Translations under genes and position numbers: made by a program | From: Alcaligenaceae bacterium | GTDB taxonomy: Bacteria; Pseudomonadota; Gammaproteobacteria; Burkholderiales; Burkholderiaceae_B | Length of the DNA stretch: 64,000 nt | Direction: 5' to 3' | Assembly: GCA_013416455.1 (NCBI GenBank) | Contig: JACCES010000016.1 | Span: forward strand, 1 to 64,000 | Notes under the pieces: model-generated | Told to the model about the DNA's origin: nothing | The model's database searches: none | Seen by the model: the letters and a program-made list of their open reading frames with translations, nothing else | Shown here: positions 1-9,580 of the stretch, one piece after another | Numbering within the stretch: the first letter of the stretch is position 1 | How the letters are laid out: each line of letters begins with the position of its first letter

Positions 1-3000
1 GCTGAGATTTTCCCAGGTATCCGAGAGGGAGTAGGTCTCATCATCATAGTTGCTTGCGCCGCGCAGCAGATCGGCTTGTGCAACGGTCACGTCGGTGACG
101 TTGTCGATGTCGCTGATGGCGTAGCTGGTTGCCTCGTCCACCGTTTCGGCGTTGTCAGCGTTGCTGAGATTTTCCCAGGTATCCGAGAGGGAGTAGGTCT
201 CATCATCGTAGTTGCTTGCGCCGCGCAGCAGATCGGCTTGTGCAACGGTCACGCCGGTGACGTCGTCGATATCGCTGATGGCGTAGCTGGTTGCCTCGCC
301 CACCGTTTCAGCGTTCTCTGGGTCGCTGATATTTTCCCAGGTATCTGAGACGGTGTAGGCCTCGCCATCGTAGTTGCTTGCACCGCGCAGCAGATCGGCA
401 AGTGTGACTGACAGGTTGGTCAGGTCCGTCGTCTCGATGTCGCTGATGGCGTAGCTGTCGGCATCCTCAACCGTTGCAGCGTTGTTGGCGTCGCTGAGAT
501 TTTCCCAGGTATCCGAGAGGGAGTAGGTCTCATCATCGTAGTTGCTTGCACCGCGCAGCAGATCGGCGAGTGTGACTGACAGGTCGGTCAGGTCAGCCGT
601 CTCGATATCGCTGATGGCGTAGCTGTCGGCATCCTCAACCGTTGCAGCGTTGTTGGCGTCGCTGAGATTTTCCCAGGTATCCGAGAGGGAGTAGGTCTCA
701 TTATCGTAGTTGCTTGCGCCGCGCAGCAGATCGGCTTGTGCAACGGTCACGCCGGTGACGTCGTCGATATCGCTGATGGCGTAGCTGGTTGCCTCGCCCA
801 CCGTTTCAGCGTTCTCTGGGTCGCTGATATTTTCCCAGGTATCCGAGACGGTGTAGGCCTCGCCATCGTAGTTGCTTGCACCGCGCAGCAGATCGGCGAG
901 TGCTACCGAGAGGTCGTCCAGGTCCGTCGTCTCAATGTCGCTGATTGCGTAGGTGTCGGCATCCTCAACCGTTGCAGCGTTGTTGGCGTCGCTGAGATTT
1001 TCCCAGGTATCCGAGAGGGAGTAGGTCTCATCATCGTAGTTGCTTGCACCGCGCAGCAGATCGGCGAGTGCCACTGAGAGGTCGTCCAGGTCCACCGTCT
1101 CAATGTCGCTGATTGCGTAGGTGTCTGCCTCCTCAACCGTCGCAGCGTTCTCTGGGTCGCTGATATTGGCCCAGGTATCCGAGACGGTGTAGGTCTCATC
1201 GCTGTAGTTGCTTGCACCGCGCAGCAGATTGGCCTGTGCGACGGTCACGTTGGTGACGTCGCCGATGTCGCTGATGGCGTAGCTGGTTGCCTCGCCCACC
1301 GTTTCAGCGTTCTCTGGGTCGCTGATATTGGCCCAGGTATCCGAGACGGTGTAGGCTTCATCGGTGTAGTTGCCTGCACCGCGCAGCAGATCGGCGAGTG
1401 CCACCGAGAGGTTGTCCAGGTCAGCCGTCTCGATATCGCTGATGGCGTAGGTGTCTGCCTCCTCAACCGTCGCAGCGTTCTCTGAGTCGCTGATGTTGGT
1501 CCAGGTATCCGACACGGTGTAGGTCTCATCGGTGTAGTTGTTTGCACTGCGCAGCAGATCGGCGAGTGCCACCGAGAGGTCGTCCAGGTCCGCCGTCTCG
1601 ATGTCGCTGATGGCGTAGCTGTCGGCATCCTCAACTGTTTCAGCGTTCTCTGGGTCGCTGATATTGGCCCAGGTATCCGAGATGGTGTAGGCCTCATCGG
1701 TGTAGTTGTCTGCACCGCGCAGCAGATCGGCTTGTGCTACCGAGAGGTCGTCCAGATTGGCCGTCTCAATGTCGCTGATGGCGTAGCTGTCGGCATCCTC
1801 AACCGTCGCAGCGTTCTCTGGGACGCTGATATTGGCCCAGGTATCCGAGACGGTGTAGGTCTCATCGCTGTAGTTGCTTGCACCGCGCAGCAGATTGGCC
1901 TGTGCGACGGTAACGTTGATGACGTCGCCGATGTCGCTGATGGCGTAGCTGGTTGCCTCGCCCACCGTTTCAGCGTTCTCTGGGTCGCTGATATTGGCCC
2001 AGGTATCCGAGACGGTGTAGGCCTCATCGGTGTAGTTGTCTGCACCGCGCAGCAGATCGGCGAGTGCCACCGAGAGGTCGTCCAGGTCCGCCGTCTCGAT
2101 GTCGCTGATGGCGTAGCTGTCGGCATCCTCAACCGTTTCAGCGTTGTTGGCGTCGCTGATATTGGCCCAGGTATCCGAGATGGTGTAGGCCTCATCGGTG
2201 TAGTTGTCTGCACCGCGCAGCAGATCGGCTTGTGCTACCGAGAGGTCGTCCAGGTTGGCCGTCTCAATGTCGCTGATGGCGTAGCTGTCGGCATCCTCAA
2301 CCGTCGCAGCGTTCTCTGGGACGCTGATATTGGCCCAGGTATCCGAGATGGTGTAGGTCTCATCGCTGTAGTTGCTTGCACCGCGCAGCAGATTGGCCTG
2401 TGCGACGGTCACGTTGGTGACGTCGCCGATGTCGCTGATAGCGTAGCTGGTTGCCTCGCCCACCGTTTCGGCGTTCTCTGGGTCGCTGATATTGGCCCAG
2501 GTATCCGAGACGGTGTAGGCCTCATCGGTGTAGTTGTTTGCACCGCGCAGCAGATCGGCGAGTGCCACCGAGAGGTCGTCCAGGTCCGCCGTCTCGATAT
2601 CGCTGATGGCGTAGCTGTCGGCATCCTCAACTGTTTCAGCGTTCTCTGGGTCGCTGATATTGGCCCAGGTATCCGAGATGGTGTAGGCCTCATCGGTGTA
2701 GTTGTCTGCACCGCGCAGCAGATCGGCTTGTGCTACCGAGAGGTCGTCCAGGTTGGCCGTCTCAATGTCGCTGATGGCGTAGCTGTCGGCATCCTCAACC
2801 GTCGCAGCGTTCTCTGGGACGCTGATATTGGCCCAGGAATCCGAGATGGTGTAGGTCTCATCGCTGTAGTTGCTTGCACCGCGCAGCAGATTGGCCTGTG
2901 CGACGGTCACGTTGGTGACGTCGCCGATGTCGCTGATAGCGTAGCTGGTTGCCTCGCCCACCGTTTCGGCGTTCTCTGGGTCGCTGATATTGGCCCAGGT

Positions 3001-3850
3001 ATCCGAGACGGTATAGGCCTCATCGGTGTAGTTGTTTGCACCGCGCAGCAGATCGGCGAGGGCGACCGAGAGGTCGGTCAGGTCAGCCGTCTCGATGTCG
3101 CTGATGGCGTAGCTGTCGGCATCCTCAACCGTTGCAGCGTTGTTGGCGTCGCTGATATTGGCCCAGGTATCCGAGACGGTATAGGCCTCATCGGTGTAGT
3201 TGTCTGCACCGCGCAGCAGATCGGCGAGGGCGACCGAGAGGTCGGTCAGGTCAGCCGTCTCGATGTCGCTGATGGCGTAGCTGTCGGCATCCTCAACCGT
3301 TGCAGCGTTCTCTGGGACGCTGATATTGGCCCAGGTATCCGAGATGGTGTAGGTCTCATTATCGTAGTTGCTTGCGCCGCGCAGCAGATCGGCTTGTGCA
3401 ACGGTCACGCCGGTGACGTCGTCGATATCGCTGATGGCGTAGCTGGTTGCCTCGCCCACCGTTTCAGCGTTCTCTGGGTCGCTGATATTTTCCCAGGTAT
3501 CCGAGACGGTGTAGGCCTCGCCATCGTAGTTGCTTGCACCGCGCAGCAGATCGGCGAGTGCTACCGAGAGGTCGTCCAGGTCCGTCGTCTCAATGTCGCT
3601 GATTGCGTAGGTGTCGGCGTCCTCAACCGTTTCAGCGTTGTTGGCGTCGCTGAGATTTTCCCAGGTATCCGAGAGGGAGTAGGTCTCACCCTCATAGTTG
3701 CTTGCACCGCGCAGCAGATCGGCGAGGGCGACCGAGAGGTCGGTCAGGTCAGCCGTCTCGATGTCGCTGATAGCGTAGCTGTCGGCATCCTCAACCGTTG
3801 CAGCGTTCTCTGGGTCGCTGATATTGGCCCAGGTATCCGAGATGGTGTAG
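1..3850 (-). repeat. Tandem coding repeats of 162 and 168 bp with a 498-bp higher-order period
   Basis: A CCCAGGTAT landmark (Trp-containing SDTW segment), or its slightly diverged equivalent, recurs at 12, 174, 336, 504, 672, 834, 1002, 1170, 1332, 1500, 1668, 1836, 1998, 2166, 2334, 2496, 2664, 2832, 2994, 3162, 3330, 3492, 3660 and 3828. This gives 23 full units: 15 of 168 bp (56 residues) and 8 of 162 bp (54 residues). The short type carries a [12 protein letters not shown] variant and the long type [13 protein letters not shown]. They mostly alternate short-long-long, giving a 498-bp superunit. All spacings are multiples of three, so the frame is kept. Units are nearly identical in DNA, pointing to recent expansion or homogenisation. 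The array continues beyond the left edge. Confidence 0.95.
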
Positions 3851-5388
3851 CCATCAGTGATGGTAACCTCGGCGTCACGCAGAGTCGTTGCATCTTCGAT
3901 GTTCAGCTCGATGGCGCCAACATTGGTGGTGACGACTGTCGCAGCATTGGCAATAACCTCAGCGCCGCCGTCTTCATCATCCGCCAGGGCATCCAGGATC
4001 TCTTGCGCCGTGTCAGCGATGTTGTATTCGTCGTAATTGCCGGCATTGTCGGCGCCCGCGAGGATGTAGGCTTGACCAACGGTCAGCGGGTCGGGGAGGG
4101 CATTTGCGGCATAGGAAAGGCTGTAGCTGACCGTTCCGTCAACCTGGGCATCGATGAGTTCGAGCTTTTCAAAGGTGGTGGGTACGCCGATGACCAGATT
4201 GCCGGCACCGGAGATTGTCTTTCCGGCCAGAACGTCGGCGGTGCTGATTAGGTTCGTGCCTGCGGGGACCTGGAGCTCGACGATGTTTTCCGCTGTTGCA
4301 ACGGAAGTAATCGTGACCGTTGCGCTGGTGAAGTCGAGCTTGGCGTCCGCCCCCGCTTTAACCAGTATGTTGCTGCCGGTATTGACAAAGCTGACTATGA
4401 CACCGGAGTCGCTTGTGACTTCGTTTACATCGAATCTGTCGGCATCGCCATCCGCGTCGGCATCTGCATCTGCATCTGCATCAGCATCTGCATCTGCATC
4501 TGCATCTGCATCAGCATCAGCATCTGCATCCGCGTCGGCATCAGCATCAGCATCCGCGTCAGCATCAGCATCGGCATCCGCATCCGCATCCGCATCGTCG
4601 ACGGGCTCGAACCAGTCGGGCAGTTCGACGTCGTCAGGTACGTTCACGCTGGGCGGAACCACCAGCTTGGTGCCTTCGGGCGGAACGAAGTCGAGGGGGA
4701 TGGGGGTGTTGGCGGGAGCTTCCCAGCCGGGTGCGGGTTCGAAGCCGGACAGGAAGGGGGCGACTTCGGCCACGCGCGCGATGGCGGCGTTGATGTCGCC
4801 GGCTGCGAGGGCGTTGGCGAATGTGGCGTCGTTGGCGAAGATGCTCAGATTGATGCCATTGCCCAGGTCGCGGCCTTCGGCTACGCCGTGGGAGAGCAGG
4901 TGGTTTAGAAGCGACATGCCGTTCGCGGCGGCGCCTTCAAGATCGGGGTTGGCGCCGAGGTAGGCGCCCAGGTTGATGAAGGGGCTGATGTAGCGGGCTT
5001 CGTACTGGCCGTGCAGCAGGAAGTGTTCGGTGGCGGTCGTCAGGCCGGCATCGACGGCTGCCCGGATGTCGGGGTTCAGCGCCAGGTAGAGTTCAGGATC
5101 GAAGAGGCTCAGGCTCAGCGGCGAGCGGTCTTCGCTGGCGCCGTAGTTGACGAAGTGATCATAAGCCGTCATTAGCCCGGCATTCACGACAGCGGCCACA
5201 TCGGGGTGGGCGGCCAAGTAGGCTTCCGGGTCGAATAACGGGCCCGGCGCCCGGCCTTCGGCCTTGCCGTACAGCTCAAAGTGAGCTTCCGGTGTGATCA
5301 GCCCTGCCTGGACTATAGCGGCGATGTCTGGATTTTGAGCTAGGTACCATGCTGGATCAAATAACCCGAAAGATTGGGCGTCTGCCAT
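1..5388 (-). CDS. Giant acidic tandem-repeat surface protein, probable type I secretion substrate (3' end outside window)
   Basis: The reading frame is open for all 1796 codons visible and continues past base 1, so the C-terminus, where a type I secretion signal would lie, is not seen. The ATG at 5388 follows an AGGAG ribosome site at 7 bases. There is no signal peptide. Residues 1-160 hold four imperfect copies of a unit with the motif FDPxxYLxxNPD. Residues 264-317 are an almost pure Asp-Ala tract. Residues about 318-510 are a non-repeated beta-type region, and from about 513 onward come 54/56-residue tandem repeats with the motifs [15 protein letters not shown] and SDTWxNISD. The composition is very acidic and lacks Cys, as in exported repeat adhesins or S-layer proteins. 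The type I export genes at 6903-12414 face it. Export by that system is inference; the function (adhesin, S-layer or biofilm matrix) is not known. Confidence 0.8.
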   Translation of the reverse strand, partial: MADAQSFGLFDPAWYLAQNPDIAAIVQAGLITPEAHFELYGKAEGRAPGPLFDPEAYLAAHPDVAAVVNAGLMTAYDHFVNYGASEDRSPLSLSLFDPELYLALNPDIRAAVDAGLTTATEHFLLHGQYEARYISPFINLGAYLGANPDLEGAAANGMSLLNHLLSHGVAEGRDLGNGINLSIFANDATFANALAAGDINAAIARVAEVAPFLSGFEPAPGWEAPANTPIPLDFVPPEGTKLVVPPSVNVPDDVELPDWFEPVDDADADADADADADADADADADADADADADADADADADADADADADADADGDADRFDVNEVTSDSGVIVSFVNTGSNILVKAGADAKLDFTSATVTITSVATAENIVELQVPAGTNLISTADVLAGKTISGAGNLVIGVPTTFEKLELIDAQVDGTVSYSLSYAANALPDPLTVGQAYILAGADNAGNYDEYNIADTAQEILDALADDEDGGAEVIANAATVVTTNVGAIELNIEDATTLRDAEVTITDGYTISDTWANISDPENAATVEDADSYAISDIETADLTDLSVALADLLRGASNYEGETYSLSDTWENLSDANNAETVEDADTYAISDIETTDLDDLSVALADLLRGASNYDGEAYTVSDTWENISDPENAETVGEATSYAISDIDDVTGVTVAQADLLRGASNYDNETYTISDTWANISVPENAATVEDADSYAISDIETADLTDLSVALADLLRGADNYTDEAYTVSDTWANISDANNAATVEDADSYAISDIETADLTDLSVALADLLRGANNYTDEAYTVSDTWANISDPENAETVGEATSYAISDIGDVTNVTVAQANLLRGASNYSDETYTISDSWANISVPENAATVEDADSYAISDIETANLDDLSVAQADLLRGADNYTDEAYTISDTWANISDPENAETVEDADSYAISDIETADLDDLSVALADLLRGANNYTDEAYTVSDTWANISDPENAETVGEATSYAISDIGDVTNVTVAQANLLRGASNYSDETYTISDTWANISVPENAATVEDADSYAISDIETANLDDLSVAQADLLRGADNYTDEAYTISDTWANISDANNAETVEDADSYAISDIETADLDDLSVALADLLRGADNYTDEAYTVSDTWANISDPENAETVGEATSYAISDIGDVINVTVAQANLLRGASNYSDETYTVSDTWANISVPENAATVEDADSYAISDIETANLDDLSVAQADLLRGADNYTDEAYTISDTWANISDPENAETVEDADSYAISDIETADLDDLSVALADLLRSANNYTDETYTVSDTWTNISDSENAATVEEADTYAISDIETADLDNLSVALADLLRGAGNYTDEAYTVSDTWANISDPENAETVGEATSYAISDIGDVTNVTVAQANLLRGASNYSDETYTVSDTWANISDPENAATVEEADTYAISDIETVDLDDLSVALADLLRGASNYDDETYSLSDTWENLSDANNAATVEDADTYAISDIETTDLDDLSVALADLLRGASNYDGEAYTVSDTWENISDPENAETVGEATSYAISDIDDVTGVTVAQADLLRGASNYDNETYSLSDTWENLSDANNAATVEDADSYAISDIETADLTDLSVTLADLLRGASNYDDETYSLSDTWENLSDANNAATVEDADSYAISDIETTDLTNLSVTLADLLRGASNYDGEAYTVSDTWENISDPENAETVGEATSYAISDIDDVTGVTVAQADLLRGASNYDDETYSLSDTWENLSNADNAETVDEATSYAISDIDNVTDVTVAQADLLRGASNYDDETYSLSDTWENLS
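4438..4599 (-). repeat. Hexanucleotide microsatellite coding for an Asp-Ala dipeptide tract
   Basis: Fifty-four codons read almost exclusively as alternating Asp and Ala, with one Gly replacing Ala near the 3' side. On the + strand this appears as repeated GCATCT, GCATCA, GCATCC and GCGTCG hexamers. It separates the FDPxxYL-repeat N-terminal region from the rest of the giant protein and probably acts as a highly charged flexible spacer. Because the unit is six bases, slippage would change linker length by two residues without breaking the frame. Confidence 0.95.
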
Positions 5389-5573
5389 GGAATTCTCCTG
5401 AATTTTGAAGGCTCTGACTGTGATGAGGCTTTGATGCTTGATGCAAAGAGTGTGACCGTCGATTACGCAAGCAACAGGGACGAAAATTGTTATCAATCAT
5501 ACCAAATGAGCGTTTTTGTTACTTTTTGGCATGCTGGGTAAGTTTATGTGCATTTCGCATCGAAAGCAACTTA

Positions 5574-5602
5574 ACTATATGTATGGTGGATATTTAAAAC
5601 AA
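5574..5602 (-). promoter_or_regulatory. Candidate sigma-70 promoter of the giant repeat gene
   Basis: The 402-base stretch 5389-5790 between the giant gene and the tRNA holds no gene and is AT-rich. On the minus strand it contains TTGTTT (5602-5597) and TATAGT (5579-5574) separated by 17 bases, which would start transcription near 5567 and give a leader of roughly 180 bases. The -10 matches consensus at 5 of 6 positions, the -35 at only 3 of 6. Confidence 0.4.
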
Positions 5603-5750
5603 CTTGGAAAGGCCGGGCAATGACAGCCGACGACAGGGCGCTTCTTCGTCCAGAGAATGACGTGGAAAAAGCGCGATGTTAAGCGATGATATGTGGCGTT
5701 CATGACATTTTCGCTTCGGTTCATGTCATTGCCTTATGCGGGCACCTGGC

Positions 5751-5779
5751 TTGACGCCCCACCGGTTTACGGGCAATAA
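5751..5779 (+). promoter_or_regulatory. Candidate promoter of tRNA-Thr
   Basis: TTGACG at 5751-5756 and CAATAA at 5774-5779 are 17 bases apart and end 11 bases before the tRNA 5' end, a good position for a stable-RNA promoter. Confidence 0.5.
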
Positions 5780-5790
5780 TGCCGGGCTTC

Positions 5791-5865
<75 letters not shown>

Positions 5866-6044
5866 CTTCCCTTCTTTGCGCCCGTCCGGGCCAGCGCTTC
5901 CTTCCCGTTACGCTTGTTTGCCGTTACCCGTTACATAACAATCGGTTGCATGTCCTTTTCAGTTACTGTGGGTAACCGGCAATTTCCGCGGCGGGCAAGC
6001 GGGATGCTAAGGTAGCAACTGACACAACGCGTCAGGAAAACAGT

Positions 6045-6776
6045 ATGTCGATCGAAGCCGATTTCACGCCGCCGAACCCCGCGCCGCAACCTGCCGCGGA
6101 AGGCCAGGAAGCCACGTTCCCGCTCAGCACCAGCCTGAATATCGTGTTCAGCGCTTACGAAGACCGCCTGGTCGTTCGCAGCCAGCGCGTCAATCGCGAA
6201 CCGGTCAATGTGCTGATGACGCGGCGCATGACCATCATCGTGCTGGCCCAGCTGCTGGCGAACCTTCCCGAGCTCAGCGGGCTGGACAAGACCCCCGCTC
6301 AATACTGGCAGGAAGTGTTGCAGATGGCCCACCAGACGGCGCTGGAATCGGGCCGTGGTGCACGCCCCGACGGCGGCGACGCGAAGCCGGTGGCGGCGGA
6401 TGCTTCCGCGTCTTCCGGAAAATCGGAAATCGCCGCAGAGAAGGGTGCCGCCGCCGCGCCGAGGGGCGGGAAGGCGGCCGCCCAGGTGCGGGGCAAGCTG
6501 GAAGGGGCCATCTATCTGGCCACTTCGCTGACGATGCAGCGCAAGGACGACCAACTGATCATGGCGGTGACGGGGCTGCCCATGCCTTGCGCGATGACGC
6601 AACCCTGCGACCGCGAGCCGCTGTTCGCCATCCCCCTGCAGGTGGAAAATGTGCATCAGATGATTCAGTTGCTCATCGACAGGGCACAAGAGGCCGACTG
6701 GCACCTGCCCCTGAACCTGCCCTGGCTGGAAAGCCCGAAAGATGTGCCGGCCACCACGCTGGGCCTGTTGCATTGA
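6045..6776 (+). CDS. Unknown 243-residue protein at the head of the sapC/type I secretion cluster
   Basis: I do not recognise this family. It starts at an ATG after AGGAAAA. There is no signal peptide or membrane span. Residues about 20-100 form one conserved-looking block with a basic FSAYEDRLVVRSQRVNR segment. Residues about 105-155 are a low-complexity Ala/Gly/Lys linker. Residues about 155-243 form a second block ending in PLNLPWLE. The gene lies 126 bases before sapC in the same direction, and then comes a type I secretion system, so a cytoplasmic helper role in export (chaperone or regulator) is a reasonable guess and no more than that. Confidence 0.6.
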   Translation: MSIEADFTPPNPAPQPAAEGQEATFPLSTSLNIVFSAYEDRLVVRSQRVNREPVNVLMTRRMTIIVLAQLLANLPELSGLDKTPAQYWQEVLQMAHQTALESGRGARPDGGDAKPVAADASASSGKSEIAAEKGAAAAPRGGKAAAQVRGKLEGAIYLATSLTMQRKDDQLIMAVTGLPMPCAMTQPCDREPLFAIPLQVENVHQMIQLLIDRAQEADWHLPLNLPWLESPKDVPATTLGLLH

Positions 6777-6870
6777 CGACGCAACTGATTGCGTGCCCCA
6801 TACCCGGGGCAAGGGCGGGCGGTACAATGGGGCCCGCAGTTTTATCGTTATCGTATTGAACCGGATACTC

Positions 6871-6890
6871 CCGCGGCCCGGCGGCCGCGG
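6871..6890 (+). promoter_or_regulatory. Perfect GC hairpin immediately before the sapC ribosome site
   Basis: CCGCGGCC (6871-6878), loop CGGC, GGCCGCGG (6883-6890) form an 8-bp perfect stem ending three bases before the AGGA ribosome-binding site of sapC (start 6903). It could limit or insulate translation of sapC or be a processing site. Function is inferred from position only. Confidence 0.4.
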
Positions 6891-6902
6891 CACAGGATTT
6901 TC

Positions 6903-7700
6903 ATGGCCCAGCTTACCGTCATTTCCCGCGAGCAGCATGCGGACAAGCGTTGGAAACGCTACAGCTCTTATTCTTTTGCCGCTTCCGATGCGGTGGCACC
7001 CCTTGTGGCACAGGAACTTTCGCGAGCCTGCCTGACCCTGCCGATCGGTTTCGTGAAGAACGGCGATGCCTATCAACTGGTGGCGGTGCAGGGCCTGCAG
7101 CAGGGCCGCAATTCATGGGTGGGCGCAGATGGCCGCTGGCGGGGCGGCTATGTGCCGGCAGTCTACCGTGGCTACCCCTTTGTGTTCGCCAGAACGGAAG
7201 ACGATCGCCGCGTGCTGTGCTTCCGCGAGGATAGCGGCCTGCTTCTCGATGCCGGCTCCGAGGGCGAGCGTTTCTTCGGTGATGACGGTCGGCCCGTCAA
7301 GCTGGTGCAAGACCTGATGAACTTTCTGGAGCAGATATCCGTCAATGGCCAGTTGACGGCGCGCATCTGCGCCTTGCTGAATGAGCATGGGCTGATCCAG
7401 CCTTGGAACATTCAGCTCAAAGCCAATAATGGCGAACAGAAGGTCGAAGGCCTGTTCCGCGTGGACGAAGCCGCGCTCAATGCGCTGTCCGGCGAAGCCT
7501 TCGAAGCATTGCGTCAGGGTGGGGCGTTGCCGCTGGTGTACTGCCAGTTGTTGTCCATGCAGCACTTGCCCAAGCTCGCCCGGCTGGCTTCCCGCCCACC
7601 CGCTCAGCCATCGGGGCAGGCGCATGCCGATCTGGCCGACAATGGCGGCGACCTCGACCTGGAATTCCTCCATGACAACGGCAATATCCGCTTCAATTGA
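6903..7700 (+). CDS. sapC: SapC family protein, S-layer/type I export accessory
   Basis: The 265-residue soluble protein matches the SapC family by its general pattern: an N-terminal segment on parrying and growth of KRWKRYSSYSF type, a central LPIGFVKNGDAYQLVAVQGL block, a WRGGYVPAVYRGYPF block and an acidic C-terminus. SapC was named for the sapCDEF operon that exports the S-layer protein of Campylobacter fetus; its biochemical role is unsettled. Here it is followed after 121 bases by an ABC transporter, HlyD-type adaptor and TolC-type channel, the same order as sapD, sapE, sapF. The start follows AGGA and a GC hairpin. The family assignment comes from recollection of sequence style and context, not from a search. 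Confidence 0.75.
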   Translation: MAQLTVISREQHADKRWKRYSSYSFAASDAVAPLVAQELSRACLTLPIGFVKNGDAYQLVAVQGLQQGRNSWVGADGRWRGGYVPAVYRGYPFVFARTEDDRRVLCFREDSGLLLDAGSEGERFFGDDGRPVKLVQDLMNFLEQISVNGQLTARICALLNEHGLIQPWNIQLKANNGEQKVEGLFRVDEAALNALSGEAFEALRQGGALPLVYCQLLSMQHLPKLARLASRPPAQPSGQAHADLADNGGDLDLEFLHDNGNIRFN

Positions 7701-7703
7701 GCC

Positions 7704-7723
7704 GGGCCCCGGCGGCGGGGCCC
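7704..7723 (+). terminator. GC hairpin between sapC and the type I ABC transporter gene
   Basis: GGGCCCC (7704-7710), loop of six, GGGGCCC (7717-7723) lie three bases after the sapC stop. There is no U-run, so it may be a partial terminator, an mRNA-stabilising end or an attenuator that sets lower expression of the transporter genes. Confidence 0.35.
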
Positions 7724-7821
7724 TGGTTGCAACGTGATATAGTAAAAGGCTTTTTCAGGAAATCGGCCTTTTTTCCCAATACGGCATGGCGCATGTGCCA
7801 TGCCATGTCCGCAGGTTCAGA

Positions 7822-9579
7822 ATGAAGCCAACCCGCCGCACCGAGCTTGGCGAGGCGCTGTATCGCTTTCGCAAGACCTTCTACAGCCTTGCCGCTTTCA
7901 GCTGCGTCATCAATATCATCGGCCTCACGCCCGCCTTGTACATGTTGCAGGTCTACGACCGCGTGCTGGCCAGCAACAACGAAACCACGCTGCTCATGCT
8001 CACCCTGCTGGTGGTGGGGCTGTACGGGTTGTCGGGCCTGCTGGAGTTCGCGCGCTCGTCGGTGCTGATCCGGGTGGGCAACCGCTTCGACATGCTGCTG
8101 AACCAGCGTGTGTTCACGGCGGCCTTCGAGCGCAATCTGCGCAAGCAGGGCGGCAACCCCTCGCAGGCGGTGAACGATCTGACCAATCTGCGGCAGTTCC
8201 TGACGGGCAATGCGCTGTTCGCCTTCTTCGACGCGCCCTGGACGCCGATCTACATTGGCGTGACCTTCATGGTCCACCCCCTGCTGGGCCTCATCACGCT
8301 GGGCGGCTCCATCATTCTCATCTTCCTGGCGTGGCTGACCCATATCTCCACGCGCAAGCCGCTGGCCGAAGCCAATCAGGCGTCGATCGCGGCGGCTTCG
8401 TTCGCCAACAATCATCTGCGCAATGCCGAAGTGATCGAGGCCATGGGCATGCTGCCCGGCCTGCGCCAGCGCTGGTTCAACCAGCATTCTCGGGTGCTGG
8501 GCCTGCAGACGCTGGCGTCCGACCGCAACGCGCGCACCAGCACGGTAACCCGCTTCGTGCGCATTTCCCTGCAGTCGCTGATTCTGGGCGCCGGCGCGCT
8601 GCTGGTGATCGAAGGTTCGATCACGGCGGGGATGATGATCGTCTGCTCCATCCTGATGGGCAAGGCGTTGCAGCCGGTGGAACTGGCCATCGGTACCTGG
8701 AAGCAGTCCATTTCCACCCGCGGCGCCTACGAGCGCCTGGACGAAATGCTGGAATCCGCGCCGCCGCGCGGCGAAAGCCTGAGCCTGCCGCCTCCGCAGG
8801 GTGCACTGGCCCTGGAAAACGTCTTCGCGTCGGCGCCGGGTTCGCAGGCCACCATTCTGAAGGGGCTGACCTTCCAGATCCCGGCCGGCGACGTGGTGGG
8901 CGTAATCGGTCCTTCGGCATCGGGCAAATCCACGTTGGCGCGGTTGCTGGTGGGAGTCTGGCAGGCGCGCGCCGGCACGGTGCGGCTCGATGGCGCGGAC
9001 ATCTTCCAGTGGAACAAGGATGAACTCGGCCCCCACGTGGGCTATCTCCCCCAGGACATCGAACTGTTCGAAGGCACGGTGGCCGAAAACATCGCGCGTT
9101 TCGGCGAACCGAATTCCGGCCTGGTCATCAGCGCGGCCAAGCGCGCTGGCGTGCATGACATGATTCTGCGTCTGCCCCAGGGTTACGATACCCGTCTGGG
9201 GGTCGATGGCGCGTCGCTGTCCGGCGGCCAGAAGCAGCGCGTGGCGCTGGCCCGGGCCATTTACGGCAATCCGCGCGTGATCGTGCTTGACGAACCCAAT
9301 TCCAATCTCGACGATGTCGGCGAAGCCGCGCTGGTCGAGACCGTGAAGGGGCTGAAAGCGGGCGGCGCGACGGTGATCCTCATCACCCATCGCATGAGTG
9401 TGCTGAATTCGGTTGACAAACTGCTGGTGCTGCGCGACGGTGTGCTGTCTCTCTTCGGGCGGCGCGACGAAGTGCTCCAGGCCTTGCGCCAGCAGCAGTT
9501 GCAGGCCGCCCAGGCCAGGGCGGTGGCGGATGGTTCGCCGGGCTCACCTTTACAGATCGTAGCCAAGGGTCAGGGTTGA
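7822..9579 (+). CDS. Type I secretion system permease/ATPase (PrtD/SapD-like)
   Basis: This inner-membrane ABC exporter powers one-step secretion of unfolded proteins. The 585 residues show an N-terminal membrane domain starting directly with transmembrane helices (about 25-45, 55-75, 145-172, 255-280), without a C39 peptidase domain, so the substrate is not leader-cleaved. The nucleotide-binding domain has Walker A GPSASGKST (363-371), signature LSGGQ (466-470) and Walker B VIVLDEP (about 486-492), all intact. ATG 7822 is chosen because the protein begins with a family-typical MKPTRRTELGEAL and the longer frame is not. The stop is one base before the adaptor gene, so the three export genes are one operon. 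The likely cargo is the giant protein facing it. Confidence 0.93.
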   Translation: MKPTRRTELGEALYRFRKTFYSLAAFSCVINIIGLTPALYMLQVYDRVLASNNETTLLMLTLLVVGLYGLSGLLEFARSSVLIRVGNRFDMLLNQRVFTAAFERNLRKQGGNPSQAVNDLTNLRQFLTGNALFAFFDAPWTPIYIGVTFMVHPLLGLITLGGSIILIFLAWLTHISTRKPLAEANQASIAAASFANNHLRNAEVIEAMGMLPGLRQRWFNQHSRVLGLQTLASDRNARTSTVTRFVRISLQSLILGAGALLVIEGSITAGMMIVCSILMGKALQPVELAIGTWKQSISTRGAYERLDEMLESAPPRGESLSLPPPQGALALENVFASAPGSQATILKGLTFQIPAGDVVGVIGPSASGKSTLARLLVGVWQARAGTVRLDGADIFQWNKDELGPHVGYLPQDIELFEGTVAENIARFGEPNSGLVISAAKRAGVHDMILRLPQGYDTRLGVDGASLSGGQKQRVALARAIYGNPRVIVLDEPNSNLDDVGEAALVETVKGLKAGGATVILITHRMSVLNSVDKLLVLRDGVLSLFGRRDEVLQALRQQQLQAAQARAVADGSPGSPLQIVAKGQG

Positions 9580-9580
9580 C

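Noticed and set aside
1-3850. Regular repeats considered as a CRISPR array
   Set aside because: Units are 162 and 168 bases, keep a reading frame and have no short constant repeat with variable spacers; no cas genes are present.
1732-4251. Long rightward open frame of 839 codons across the repeat array
   Set aside because: It is antisense to the repeat gene. A repeat that lacks stops in one frame lacks them in every copy, so length alone means nothing. The leftward frame has a good start, ribosome site and continues without break into non-repeated sequence.
4154-4963. Rightward frame rich in Ser-Ala dipeptides
   Set aside because: It is the complement of the Asp-Ala tract; the real gene is on the other strand.
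5485-5510. Possible Fur box upstream of the giant gene (TGATTGATAACAATTTT-like)
   Set aside because: Only a partial match to the 19-base Fur consensus and no second copy; AT-rich promoter DNA gives such matches by chance.
7693-9390. Leftward open frame of 565 codons
   Set aside because: It is antisense to the type I ABC transporter, whose Walker and signature motifs are intact. Composition is His/Arg/Gln rich as in other shadows here.
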